DNA from: Planctomycetota bacterium
Lineage (GTDB): Bacteria > Planctomycetota > UBA1135 > JAKEFM01
DNA length: 64,000 bases
Direction of reading: 5' to 3'
Assembly: GCA_022616055.1 (NCBI GenBank)
Contig: JAKEFM010000158.1
Location: 1-64,000 of the forward strand
Shown: in pieces, positions 47,448 to 56,309 of the stretch
How positions within the stretch are numbered: the first letter of the stretch is position 1
Layout: each line of letters starts with the position of its first letter
The notes under the pieces: model-generated
The model's input: the letters and a program-made list of their open reading frames with translations, nothing else
What the model was told of the DNA's origin: nothing
Database searches by the model: none
Program-made: the position numbers and the translations under genes

Positions 47448-49643
47448 TCACCACCAGATCGGGTTCGCCGCGATGAAGTCCTCGAACGCGACGTACTTCG
47501 GGGCGGTCGCCGGGTCCTGGTCGTGCCACTCGAGGAGGCCCCAGCGGCCGAACTGGGTGTAGCGGGACATCGACGCGAAGGCGACCAACGTCTTGCCGCC
47601 GAGGGTCCTCCAGCCGTCGAGGAGCTGGAGGTAGAGGAGGTACATCCCGGGGTCGCGGTTCGCGAGGTCGAAGAGGAGGTTCAGGGGACCGCTCGTCTCG
47701 CACCCCCCGAAGCCGGAGAGGTGCTGGCCCCCCTCGTAGCCGAGGAGGTCGAGGCCGCGCGCGGCGGCGTTCGCCTGGTTCGCGAGCACGTCGTCGAAGA
47801 CGACGGCGAGGTGGCTCTGGCACGCCGCGAGGAGGGCCGGCACCGTCAGGGCGGCCGTCTCCTCGCAGATCGCGGGGCCGCCGAGGTCGTTCCCGAAGTA
47901 GGGGGCCACGGCGAGGGCGTCGGCGCTCGCGGAGGCCCCCTGCCAGTCCATCACCTCGGCCCCCGCCGCCGGATTGGCGTTCTGGCCGCCGAGGACGCGG
48001 ACGAGCCGGTCGTTCGAGCCGAAGACGGCCGACCAGATCCCGAAGACCTGGACGGCGCGCTGAGAGTAGAAGCGGAGCCCCGCGAAGAAGGGGTCGGGAC
48101 CGAGGCCGAGCGCGAGGCCCTGCTGGCGGCACCAGTCCGTCTGGTCGAAGACCGAGTTCCAGGTCTCGTTCGAGTACTCGACGTGGACCTTCAGGTCCGG
48201 GTCGAGGTGGTCGCGCACCAGGGTCGCGAACTGGGCCACGTACGCGTCGGTCGCCTGGTGCGGCATGCAGAACCAGGGGTCGGCCTTGAGCCGGTTCGCG
48301 AGCGCGATCATGTGCTCGAGGGCCACGCCCTTCGGCCCCCCCTGCGTCTGCAGGCTCGGCAGCGCCCGGTCCGGCCAGTCGACCTGCGCGGAGTCGTTCG
48401 TCCCCTGCCAGCCCATGAAGCGCAGGACCTTCGCCGTGTCCCACCGCGCGAGGAACGCGGGATGAAAGACCTGCGGGCCGCCCGCCTCGAAGCCGGGCAG
48501 GAGGAGGCGGACGTTCCGGATGCGATCGGCCGGATCCGTCGCCGTGATCTGCAGGCCGATCCCGGCGTCGGTGGGGGTGACGTCGAGGACGGCGTGGCCC
48601 TCGCGGGCGCTCGCCACCTGGGCGTCGAACTGGAACTCGAGCGTCCCCGACCCCTCGTAGAAGCAGTGGTACGTCCCCGCCGGGTAGTGCCCCTGGAGGC
48701 CGGAGCACCTCAGGGTCCACGCGACCTCCCCGGGCCCGAGGCTCGCGGGATACCCCGTCGGCAGGAGCGGGAACGTGCCGCTCTCGGAGAACGGGCGGGA
48801 CTGCCGGAAGACGTCGACGAAGACCAGCTCCGGCGAGAAGTAGGTCACCCCCGAGAGGTTGATCCCGAGGGGCGATTGCTCGTTCGGCGGCGGGCCCTCC
48901 TGCGCCGCTTCCCCTGGCGGAACGACAAGCGTGACCGCGACGCTCGCGCCGTTCGTCCCCTGCGCGGGGAGCGGGGAGAGGACGACGACGCCTTCGCGCG
49001 TGCTCGGCGGGAGCGCGCCGGGGCTTGGCGTGAGCGTCAGCGTCTCGGGGTCGGAGAGTCCGAGGCTCGGGCCGGTGTTCCCCGTGACGAGGAGCCAGGG
49101 CGGAGCCTCGACCTCGAACTGGAGGCTCCCCGTCCCCGCGTTCCACACGAGGAGGTCGAGGGGGAGGTCGCCGGCGGTGAAGATGTGGGCGCTCGCGCTC
49201 GTCGCGATGCCGACGACGTCGACGGAGACCGACAGGGTCTGGCTGTTCGGGCCGGCGGAGACGACGACCTCGGCGGCGTGGTTGCCGGGGGGGAGGAGCG
49301 AGCGGTCCACGGTGACCTCGATCGGATCGTGCTCCCCGGTCGTCGTCCCCGCGGTGGGGGAGACCGAGATCCAGCCCTCCGGGCCGCCCCCGGGCTCGAC
49401 CGTGATGGCGTACTCGAGCCGTCCGCTCCCTTCCGTCCAGACCTCGAACGTGCTCGTCGACGTGGAGTCCCCGAAGGAGATGTCCTCCGAGGAGACGGCG
49501 ATCCCGTGGGTGTCGCGGCTCCTCGAGCAGCCGGCGAGGAGCAGAGCCTGGAGGAAGAGGGCCCCTCCGAAGGAACGGCCCGGCCGGCGGGCGCGGGGAC
49601 GCGGCTCGGGAGCCGACGCCTTCGCACCCGTCGGGTTGCGCAT
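47448..49643 (-). CDS. Lipoprotein with N-terminal Ig/BACON-like domains and a glycoside-hydrolase-like (cellulose-binding) C-terminal region
   Basis: Lipobox 'LLLAGC'; 'VLRFMGWQGTN', 'VHVEYSNETWNSVFDQTDWC', 'LLGYEGGQHLSGF' typical of planctomycete cellulose-binding/GH-like proteins. Confidence 0.75.
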   Translation of the reverse strand: MRNPTGAKASAPEPRPRARRPGRSFGGALFLQALLLAGCSRSRDTHGIAVSSEDISFGDSTSTSTFEVWTEGSGRLEYAITVEPGGGPEGWISVSPTAGTTTGEHDPIEVTVDRSLLPPGNHAAEVVVSAGPNSQTLSVSVDVVGIATSASAHIFTAGDLPLDLLVWNAGTGSLQFEVEAPPWLLVTGNTGPSLGLSDPETLTLTPSPGALPPSTREGVVVLSPLPAQGTNGASVAVTLVVPPGEAAQEGPPPNEQSPLGINLSGVTYFSPELVFVDVFRQSRPFSESGTFPLLPTGYPASLGPGEVAWTLRCSGLQGHYPAGTYHCFYEGSGTLEFQFDAQVASAREGHAVLDVTPTDAGIGLQITATDPADRIRNVRLLLPGFEAGGPQVFHPAFLARWDTAKVLRFMGWQGTNDSAQVDWPDRALPSLQTQGGPKGVALEHMIALANRLKADPWFCMPHQATDAYVAQFATLVRDHLDPDLKVHVEYSNETWNSVFDQTDWCRQQGLALGLGPDPFFAGLRFYSQRAVQVFGIWSAVFGSNDRLVRVLGGQNANPAAGAEVMDWQGASASADALAVAPYFGNDLGGPAICEETAALTVPALLAACQSHLAVVFDDVLANQANAAARGLDLLGYEGGQHLSGFGGCETSGPLNLLFDLANRDPGMYLLYLQLLDGWRTLGGKTLVAFASMSRYTQFGRWGLLEWHDQDPATAPKYVAFEDFIAANPIWW

Positions 49644-49805
49644 CCCTGAACCCTAGGCGGGACGCGCCGGCCGCCAATCGGGTCGTTGACGGAGCACCCC
49701 CTCCGGCGGATCCCCGAGGGGGACCGGCCCGGCCGGATTCGAAAGAACCACGGCCCCCCGCGAACGGCCTCGCGTGGAGGGGGCCGGGTCCCGCCGCCTG
49801 GTCCC

Positions 49806-49834
49806 TTGTGCCGGGGGGCGGAAGGGACTATCCT
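49806..49834 (+). promoter_or_regulatory. Candidate sigma-70 promoter for the RRM leader transcript
   Basis: TTGTGC-N17-TATCCT. Confidence 0.5.
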
Positions 49835-49877
49835 CCACGCGTTCGCGTTCGAGCTGACACCCCTTCGCGCCCATGAG

Positions 49878-49909
49878 ACGCCTTCGGGTCACGGCCCGAA
49901 GGCGTTTTT
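49878..49909 (+). terminator. Rho-independent terminator located in the leader of the RRM gene
   Basis: ACGCCTTCGGG-tcacgg-CCCGAAGGCGT followed by TTTT; 11-bp stem, 6-nt loop. Confidence 0.8.
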
Positions 49910-50087
49910 CGTTCTCTCCCGCGGTCTCGGGGGCGGGGCACGGCCGATCAAGGCCGGCACCGGTCCCCTCGAGATCTCGGCAGCGGGGAAGGGTGGGCCT
50001 TCACGGTCCGCACCCGCCCCGGTCTCCGCTACCGGCGGGAGGGACGGCGTTTGCGACGATGGCGGACCGGGAAAAAGTAGAGATTCA

Positions 50088-50381
50088 ATGGGTTCGAGAC
50101 TGTACGTGGGGAACCTGCCTTTCACCGCCGACGAGAGCTCGCTGCGAGCCCTCGTCGTCGCAGCAGGCCACCAGCCGACCGACATCACGGTCGTCAAGGA
50201 CCGGGAGACCGGTCGCTCTCGCGGCTTCGCCTTCGTGACGCTCGCCTCGGAGGGAGCGGCGCAGGCCGTCGTGCAGGCGCTCAACGGCAAGGATCTGGAG
50301 GGTCGCGCGCTCACGGTGAACGAGGCACGCGAGAGGACCGCGGGCGGCGGATCCGGGGGCGGGCGCGGGGGCCGCTACTAG
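50088..50381 (+). CDS. RRM-type RNA-binding protein with Gly-rich tail
   Basis: RNP2 'RLYVGNLPF', RNP1 'RSRGFAFVTL', C-terminal 'GGGSGGGRGGRY'. Confidence 0.95.
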   Translation: MGSRLYVGNLPFTADESSLRALVVAAGHQPTDITVVKDRETGRSRGFAFVTLASEGAAQAVVQALNGKDLEGRALTVNEARERTAGGGSGGGRGGRY

Positions 50382-50388
50382 GTTCGCA

Positions 50389-50408
50389 CGGGCCGCCCGG
50401 ACGGCCCG
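50389..50408 (+). terminator. Candidate terminator after RRM gene
   Basis: CGGGCCG-cccgga-CGGCCCG followed by T-rich GTCGTTCGCTTCGTTCGTT. Confidence 0.5.
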
Positions 50409-50502
50409 GTCGTTCGCTTCGTTCGTTCCGGCGGGCCCCTCCGCGGGGTCCGCCGGGTCTTGCCCCGTCCCGCAGGTCCACGTCCACGAGGAGGCGCCTC
50501 CA

Positions 50503-50739
50503 ATGCAGCTTGCACGATGGGTCCCGAAGCAGCCGCTCGTCGTCGAGCGCTGGAGGCTCGGCGAGGACATCGCGGAGGTCGCGACGGTCGGGGGGAAGGG
50601 GGGCTGGCGAGTGACGATCTTCCGCAAGCGCCGCGACGCCTGGCGCCGCGAGGTCCGCACCTTCCGCACGAACCGCGCGATCCCGGCGACCCTGGAGGCC
50701 CTGGGCTTCGCGAAGTGCGAGCGCACCGGGCGGAACTGA
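50503..50739 (+). CDS. Small basic hypothetical protein (78 aa)
   Basis: 'MQLARWVPKQPLVVERWRLGEDIAEVATVGGKGGWRVTIFRKRRDAWRREVRTFRTNRAIPATLEALGF'. Confidence 0.6.
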   Translation: MQLARWVPKQPLVVERWRLGEDIAEVATVGGKGGWRVTIFRKRRDAWRREVRTFRTNRAIPATLEALGFAKCERTGRN

Positions 50740-50963
50740 AGAAAGTTGGTCCAGGCAGCGCGCGCGGCGCGATGGCTCCCTTTCAGTTGGATCGCGCAGA
50801 CTGCCGAAAGCGGAAACGGGGAGCCGGATCGGAGTTCCGTCCGGACTCCGATCGCGAGCTCGCCCGGGGCGAAAGGCGAACCTCCCTTGAGTAGACGGCC
50901 GGTCGACGGACGGAGGGGTCTCGGGCTCCGGGTGCGCGAGGGCCCTTCGAGGCCGGGCGGTCC

Positions 50964-51569
50964 TTGCTGATTCCCCTCGCATCCCTCGCGGCGGCGGTCG
51001 GCGCCTCCGTGAGCGCGTTCGCGGCCGTCTTCGTCTACTCGAGTCTCTTCGAGTGGACCCTCCACCGCTATCTGATGCACCGGCCCTTCCTCCTCCGCTA
51101 CCCCTACCGGACGCACACCCTCACCCACCACCGCCTGTTCCGCGCCGACTCGAGCTACGTCCTCTCCCGCGAGGAGGACATGCACGACGTCCGCTTCGCC
51201 ATCTGGAACGCGCCGCTCCTGATCGGGCTCCACGCCCCTCTCCTCTGGCTCCTCGGCCGGGCGACCGGATGGCCCGTCCTCATCCCGGGGCTCCTGGCGA
51301 TGGGGGTCTACTACGCGCTCTACGAGTCCCTCCACTGGTGCATGCACGTCCCGAAGGACCGCCGGATCGAGAGGACGGCGGTCTTTCGATGGCTGTCCGC
51401 TCACCACCGGGCCCACCACCGGCGCCACGACACGAACCTGAACGTGGTCCTTCCCCTGGCCGACCTCCTGTTCGGCACGTTGCGACCCGGGACGCCGGCG
51501 GCCGGCCTCGCCCAGGTCGAGACCGGGAAGAGAGCGCCGCCGGGATCCTCGGATCGAGGGCAGACCTAG
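50964..51569 (+). CDS. Fatty acid hydroxylase / sterol desaturase superfamily protein (TTG start)
   Basis: His clusters 'HRYLMH', 'HTLTHH', 'HWCMH', 'HHRAHHRRH' in a TM protein. Confidence 0.88.
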   Translation: MLIPLASLAAAVGASVSAFAAVFVYSSLFEWTLHRYLMHRPFLLRYPYRTHTLTHHRLFRADSSYVLSREEDMHDVRFAIWNAPLLIGLHAPLLWLLGRATGWPVLIPGLLAMGVYYALYESLHWCMHVPKDRRIERTAVFRWLSAHHRAHHRRHDTNLNVVLPLADLLFGTLRPGTPAAGLAQVETGKRAPPGSSDRGQT

Positions 51570-52966
51570 AACCGCTCGAGCCAGGTCCCGAAGCCCTTCT
51601 CCAGGTCCTCGAGCTTCTCCCCGATCGTCCTGAGGAAGAGCGCCTCGGCCTCGGCGCGGTCGGTCTTCAGCGGCGCGCCCGCCTCGGCGCCGATCGCGGA
51701 GCCGCGACACATCGCCTCCCACCGCCCGAGGCGGTCGGCGATCTCGGCCCCCGCGCCCGTCCGGAGGTAGCGGAGGAACGCCCAGGATTGGGCGTAGAAG
51801 CGCAAGGTTGCCTCCCGGTCTCTCCCCCAGAGTTCCAGGGGATCGGCCGTCAGGAACTCCCCCAAGGGGAAGCGGTTCGTCCGCAGCTCCTCGATCCGGC
51901 CCCGGTCGAAGTCCTCGCCGGTCTCCAGTCGAGTCCCGTCCCATCGAAAGACCCCATCCCCCCCGTAGGTCTCGGCGAACCCTTCCATGTACCAGCCCGG
52001 CATCACGGCGCTGGAGCAGCCGCGCTCGAAGAGGTGGGCGAGCTCGTGGAGCGCTACGCGCTGGAGGGTCGGCTCGGCCATCCCCTCCGCGCAGACGAGG
52101 GCGACGAAGGCGTCCCGGTCCGCGAAGCCGTCCACGGTCTTGTGCCCCTCGAGATTCGCCGCGTCGAGGTAGGCCTCGTAGGTCTTCCTCTCGCCGAGGA
52201 GGACGAGCTGGAGGCGGCGGCCGGGGCGCGCGCCGATGTCCGTCTCGAGGCGGGGGAGGAGGGCCGACGCCAGGGCGCGGAACGCCTCCGCCTCCTCGGT
52301 GCTCCGCGTCGACCTCACCCGCAGCTCGGGAGTCGTCTTCTCGAAGATGCTGGCGAGACGCGGGAGGCGGGAGAGGAAGAGGTCTCGACCGTAGAGCCGG
52401 CCGTTGATCTCGATCGCCTCCTCCCGGATCGGGCCCGAGACCGCCGGCGGGATCTGCTCCCCCTCGAGGAGGAGGGAGCCCGAGGCGTCGAACTCGAGGG
52501 GATCGTCCCGCGAGGCGAGAAGGCGGCGGATCTCCCGGTCGGCTTCCCCCCCGAGCCCGCGCGCGTGGGCGAGGAGGGCGAGGTCGACGCGCTCCTTCCG
52601 GGCCTGGCGCGCGAGCTTCGCGGCCTTCTCCGCGTACGCGTCGATCCCCGCCTTCGTCGGCTTCGGCGCCTTCTTCGACCAGAACTTGTCGTCGAGCGCG
52701 CGCATGAGGGAGAGGACCTGCGTCGCGCCGGGGTTCCTCCCCTCCGAGACCTCGACGGCGAGCAGGATCTGCTCGGCGGCCTGGGTCGTGAGGCCCCGCT
52801 TGCGCAGCTCGACCCCGTACTCGAGGTGGCGCTGTCCGGCCCGGAGCACGGTCTCCTCCCTTTTCTTCTCGAACTCCCTCCGCGCGACGTCCTGCTGCCC
52901 CCGCGCGGCCGCGCCGAGGCCGGCGAGCGCGATCGAGGCGAGGAAGTGAAGCCGCGTCCAGGCCAC
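51566..52966 (-). CDS. Secreted DUF1570-like/gluzincin putative metallopeptidase
   Basis: 'VALHELAHLFERGCSSAVMPGWYMEGFAETYGG' HExxH plus downstream Glu; signal peptide. Confidence 0.75.
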   Translation of the reverse strand: MAWTRLHFLASIALAGLGAAARGQQDVARREFEKKREETVLRAGQRHLEYGVELRKRGLTTQAAEQILLAVEVSEGRNPGATQVLSLMRALDDKFWSKKAPKPTKAGIDAYAEKAAKLARQARKERVDLALLAHARGLGGEADREIRRLLASRDDPLEFDASGSLLLEGEQIPPAVSGPIREEAIEINGRLYGRDLFLSRLPRLASIFEKTTPELRVRSTRSTEEAEAFRALASALLPRLETDIGARPGRRLQLVLLGERKTYEAYLDAANLEGHKTVDGFADRDAFVALVCAEGMAEPTLQRVALHELAHLFERGCSSAVMPGWYMEGFAETYGGDGVFRWDGTRLETGEDFDRGRIEELRTNRFPLGEFLTADPLELWGRDREATLRFYAQSWAFLRYLRTGAGAEIADRLGRWEAMCRGSAIGAEAGAPLKTDRAEAEALFLRTIGEKLEDLEKGFGTWLERF

Positions 52967-53012
52967 GACGGGGGGGATGTTACCCCCAGGGTAGGCCGCC
53001 GCCGGCCTGCGG

Positions 53013-53315
53013 TCACCGCTCCTCGAGGATGCCCTTGTACAAGGGGGCTCCGCGCGACACCGGACCTCGCTTGCGGAGCCTCGCCAGGAATCCCGGTGGG
53101 AAGGTCCCCGTGCCTCGCCGCACGAGCCCCTTTCGCTCCAGCCGTTCGATGCGCTCCGCGTCGGCCTTCGAGACGCCCGGAGGACGGGGAGAGATCGGCC
53201 GGATCTCCGCGGTGGGGCGATCTCGGTCGAGGACGATCACGGTGCCGCCCGCGCGCACGTGGTCGAGATAGCGGCGCAACCGGCCACGAAGCTCGGAGAT
53301 CCTGACGCGCTTCAT
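53013..53315 (-). CDS. Phd/YefM-type antitoxin (no adjacent toxin)
   Basis: 'MKRVRISELRGRLRRYLDHVRAGGTVIVLDRDRPTAEIRPI'. Confidence 0.85.
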   Translation of the reverse strand: MKRVRISELRGRLRRYLDHVRAGGTVIVLDRDRPTAEIRPISPRPPGVSKADAERIERLERKGLVRRGTGTFPPGFLARLRKRGPVSRGAPLYKGILEER

Positions 53316-53444
53316 GAGGCCATCCTAGCCAGGTGCCGTAGGACTCGAGTGGAGGCCGACGAAACCCTCGCCTCTGCCCCTCCCAGCCCATCCAGGTTCG
53401 TCGGAAGCGACTACGATGGTCCGCCGACACTCCGGCGCATCGCG

Positions 53445-54782
53445 ATGAGTCCGGACATTGCCAGGCACGGGACAGTCGTCCTGCTCTGCAGCCTGACGCG
53501 CTCCCTGGGTTGGATCCTCGCCGCCTTCCCGGCGAGTGCCCAAGCCCAGGTCGGGACCTCCGGGGCCGCCGGACAGGTCGTCGATCCGCGCGCGACGGAG
53601 GGGACCGCCCTCGTCTATTCCGAGGACTCCGCCGAGCCCCTCGTCGCCTCCGCCGACTCGCCCCAATGGCTCGACGGCGCGAGCGTCGTCTCCATCGAGT
53701 GGACCTACGGAGCGTCCGATCCGGTCTCCCCCGTCGGGGCGATCGGCGGCGGGAAGCGGTGGCCGTTCCACCTCGATCGGGCGAAGCGGTGGGCCGTGCT
53801 CAAGGTGACCGACGAGATCCGCGAGGCGTGGGAGACCGCAGGCACGCTCGGGATCTCCTGCGAGGGGAATCGGTTGGTCGAGCTGCGGTGTCGGCCGCGA
53901 CGGCTGCTCCTCGGACCGGAGGGGGAGGAGTTCTCGGTGGACCAGCGCTCCTCCGGCCTCGTGCCGGGTTCCCGGGAGTGGGTGGAGGTCCTCGTCGGCG
54001 ACATCCTGTTCGGGAGCGGGCGTCTGGGCGTCTACACGGTCGAGGGCGAGACCCTGGCGCGCCCGCGGCCCGTCGCGGTCGGGGACGAGGTGCCCTTCCG
54101 GATCGGCGAGGAGGAATACCGGATCGAGGTGGGGCTCTTGCAGGGAGGACTCATCGGCTCGCACTTCGCGAAGCTCCTCGTGAAGAAGGCGGCCGGGGCC
54201 GAGATGCCGGCGCAGACGATGCGGACCAGGCTGATCGCGCTCGTCGAGCAGGAACTCGCGAAGGTCGATCGGGATTTCGACCACGCCATGAGGCTGCGGC
54301 GCGCGGGACGGGAGGGGGAGGGGCGCGCGGCCCTCGAGACGGCGAGACGCATCGCCGATGACGTGCGGCGGGGGCTGAGGTCGATCGAGAGACTCGCCCC
54401 GCGGCTCGAGAAGATGGCTCCGTACCTCTCGATCATCAAGGCGCGCATCGTGCGTCCGCCTCCTCCGGAGGGGCCCTTCGATTCCCCCGAACCGGCAGAG
54501 GCGAAGGTCCTCGAAGTCCGCAAGGTCGGGAGGAAGTACGAGCCTTGGACGATTCGGGGGAGGCAGCATCCGTTCGCGAAGCGGGGCGATCTCGTCCGGG
54601 GGCAGTCGGTGAAGCTCAGTTTCTACGACGGGGACCCGGAGATCCTCGTCGACAAGGTCGAGGACGGCCCGGCCTACTGGCTCGTGCTGGGGACGTCGGT
54701 GGCAATGGACGGCCCCCCGCGGTTGATGGGAGCCCCGGGTCGGTCGGACGTCGTCTTCGCGATGCCGGTGCGGGAGCCCTGA
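53445..54782 (+). CDS. Secreted protein of unknown function
   Basis: 445 aa, signal-peptide-like N-terminus ending 'ASAQAQ'; coherent ORF. Confidence 0.7.
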   Translation: MSPDIARHGTVVLLCSLTRSLGWILAAFPASAQAQVGTSGAAGQVVDPRATEGTALVYSEDSAEPLVASADSPQWLDGASVVSIEWTYGASDPVSPVGAIGGGKRWPFHLDRAKRWAVLKVTDEIREAWETAGTLGISCEGNRLVELRCRPRRLLLGPEGEEFSVDQRSSGLVPGSREWVEVLVGDILFGSGRLGVYTVEGETLARPRPVAVGDEVPFRIGEEEYRIEVGLLQGGLIGSHFAKLLVKKAAGAEMPAQTMRTRLIALVEQELAKVDRDFDHAMRLRRAGREGEGRAALETARRIADDVRRGLRSIERLAPRLEKMAPYLSIIKARIVRPPPPEGPFDSPEPAEAKVLEVRKVGRKYEPWTIRGRQHPFAKRGDLVRGQSVKLSFYDGDPEILVDKVEDGPAYWLVLGTSVAMDGPPRLMGAPGRSDVVFAMPVREP

Positions 54783-54905
54783 GCGCTTGGCGACGCCGGA
54801 GGTCCATCCGACGCGGATCTCGAGACCTCCCTCTGCCAGGGATCCTGAACCGGGGGGCGGTCCGAGACGTTTCCGCGGTCGCCGCGGTAACGTCCGAGGT
54901 GCCCG

Positions 54906-56186
54906 ATGAACCTCCCGACGCTCCCCATTCCGGTGCTCCTCCTCCTAGCGGTCCGCCTGACCTCCGGAGCGAACGTCGCTCGCATGCAGGACGCTGCGCG
55001 CCTCCCGAAAGGGGAAGCCCGCATCCAGGGCGAGGTCGTCCACGACGAGGACTCGGCGCCGGTTCGGAGCTTCCGCATCCACCTGCGGGGGGAGCGGATG
55101 GAGGGGACGGAGACCGACGGTTGGGAGTACCCCGGGAAGAAGGGGGGATGGATCTGCACGCCGTTGCATCGGGGCGGGTGGGGGGAGGACGGGCCGGAGG
55201 ACACCGTCGAGGAGGAACCTTTCCTCGCGATCGGCGATTGGAAGAGCGCTCCTGACGAGTACCGCTTCGATCGCGCCGTGCGCGGAGGCGAGGGGCGGTT
55301 CGAGTGGGTGGTGGCCGCGAGCGGTTGCGACCTGGCGCGAGGCTTCGTGACGCTGGAGAAGGGTCGAGCCTCCGACCTGGGGGAGGTGCGACTCCGCCGG
55401 GGGAGCGCGGCGATCGAGGGACATGTCGTCGACGCGATCGGTCGTCCGGTCGCGGAGGCCAGCATCCGGCTGACCGGGCTCCTGCGTCCGAAGTCGGGGG
55501 TCCTGGGGTGGGCCAACCGGATCCGGACGGACGAAATGGGTTTCTATCGCTTCGATCGCGTGCCGGCGGGGAAGGGGTACGTCCACGTCCAGCCTGGACC
55601 CGTGGCCGCCATGCCGCCGATTCCCTTGACGGTCCAGCCGGGGAGCACGAACCGCGTCGATTTCCGGCCCGAGGTCGGGACGCTCCGCGTGGCCGTCGAG
55701 GTCGGGGAGGGAGAGGGATGGACGCGGCCGTTCAAGCTCTGCCTCCAGAGCGTGAAGGGCAGGACGTTCGTGCGCTGGCCCGTCTTCCCGACTCACCTGG
55801 CGCCGGGCTCGATCCTGGGGCGCTCCGTTTTTTCTGGTGGTGTCGCATGCGGCCGCCGCCCGGAGGCGATCGAGCTCCGCGCCGTCCGAATCGACGAACC
55901 CCCCGGCTGGGAGCCGCGCCCCCCGACGGTGTCCGGCGACGGCTCGGGGAACGACGTGGCGATCGGCGCGGACGGCAAGTCGTTCCGGATCGCGAACGTT
56001 CCTGCCGGAGAGTGGCGGGTGAGCCTCCGAGCCGTGGAGCGCAATCGTCCCGCCAGAGAGGGCGAGGAAGTCTCCGGAGTCTGGCCGGGATCGGAGCGAT
56101 GGGAGGTGCCCCCGCTTCGGCCCTCGCCGGAGATCGTCGAGGTGCGCGCCGGAGAGGAGACGTCCCTCACCCTCCTCGCGAAGTGA
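54906..56186 (+). CDS. Secreted carboxypeptidase-regulatory-like protein
   Basis: 'IEGHVVDAIGRPVAEASIRLTGLL...GFYRFDRVPAGKGYVHVQPG'. Confidence 0.8.
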   Translation: MNLPTLPIPVLLLLAVRLTSGANVARMQDAARLPKGEARIQGEVVHDEDSAPVRSFRIHLRGERMEGTETDGWEYPGKKGGWICTPLHRGGWGEDGPEDTVEEEPFLAIGDWKSAPDEYRFDRAVRGGEGRFEWVVAASGCDLARGFVTLEKGRASDLGEVRLRRGSAAIEGHVVDAIGRPVAEASIRLTGLLRPKSGVLGWANRIRTDEMGFYRFDRVPAGKGYVHVQPGPVAAMPPIPLTVQPGSTNRVDFRPEVGTLRVAVEVGEGEGWTRPFKLCLQSVKGRTFVRWPVFPTHLAPGSILGRSVFSGGVACGRRPEAIELRAVRIDEPPGWEPRPPTVSGDGSGNDVAIGADGKSFRIANVPAGEWRVSLRAVERNRPAREGEEVSGVWPGSERWEVPPLRPSPEIVEVRAGEETSLTLLAK

Positions 56187-56309
56187 CGCCGGGAGAGCCC
56201 TCCGGGTGAGGAGAATCTCGGCGCCCCCACGAGGAGGAGAACCGCACCGGATCGGCGCAGTTTCGTCCTGGGTAGACTGGCTCGACCTCGCCTTCCCCGG
56301 AGAACCCAA

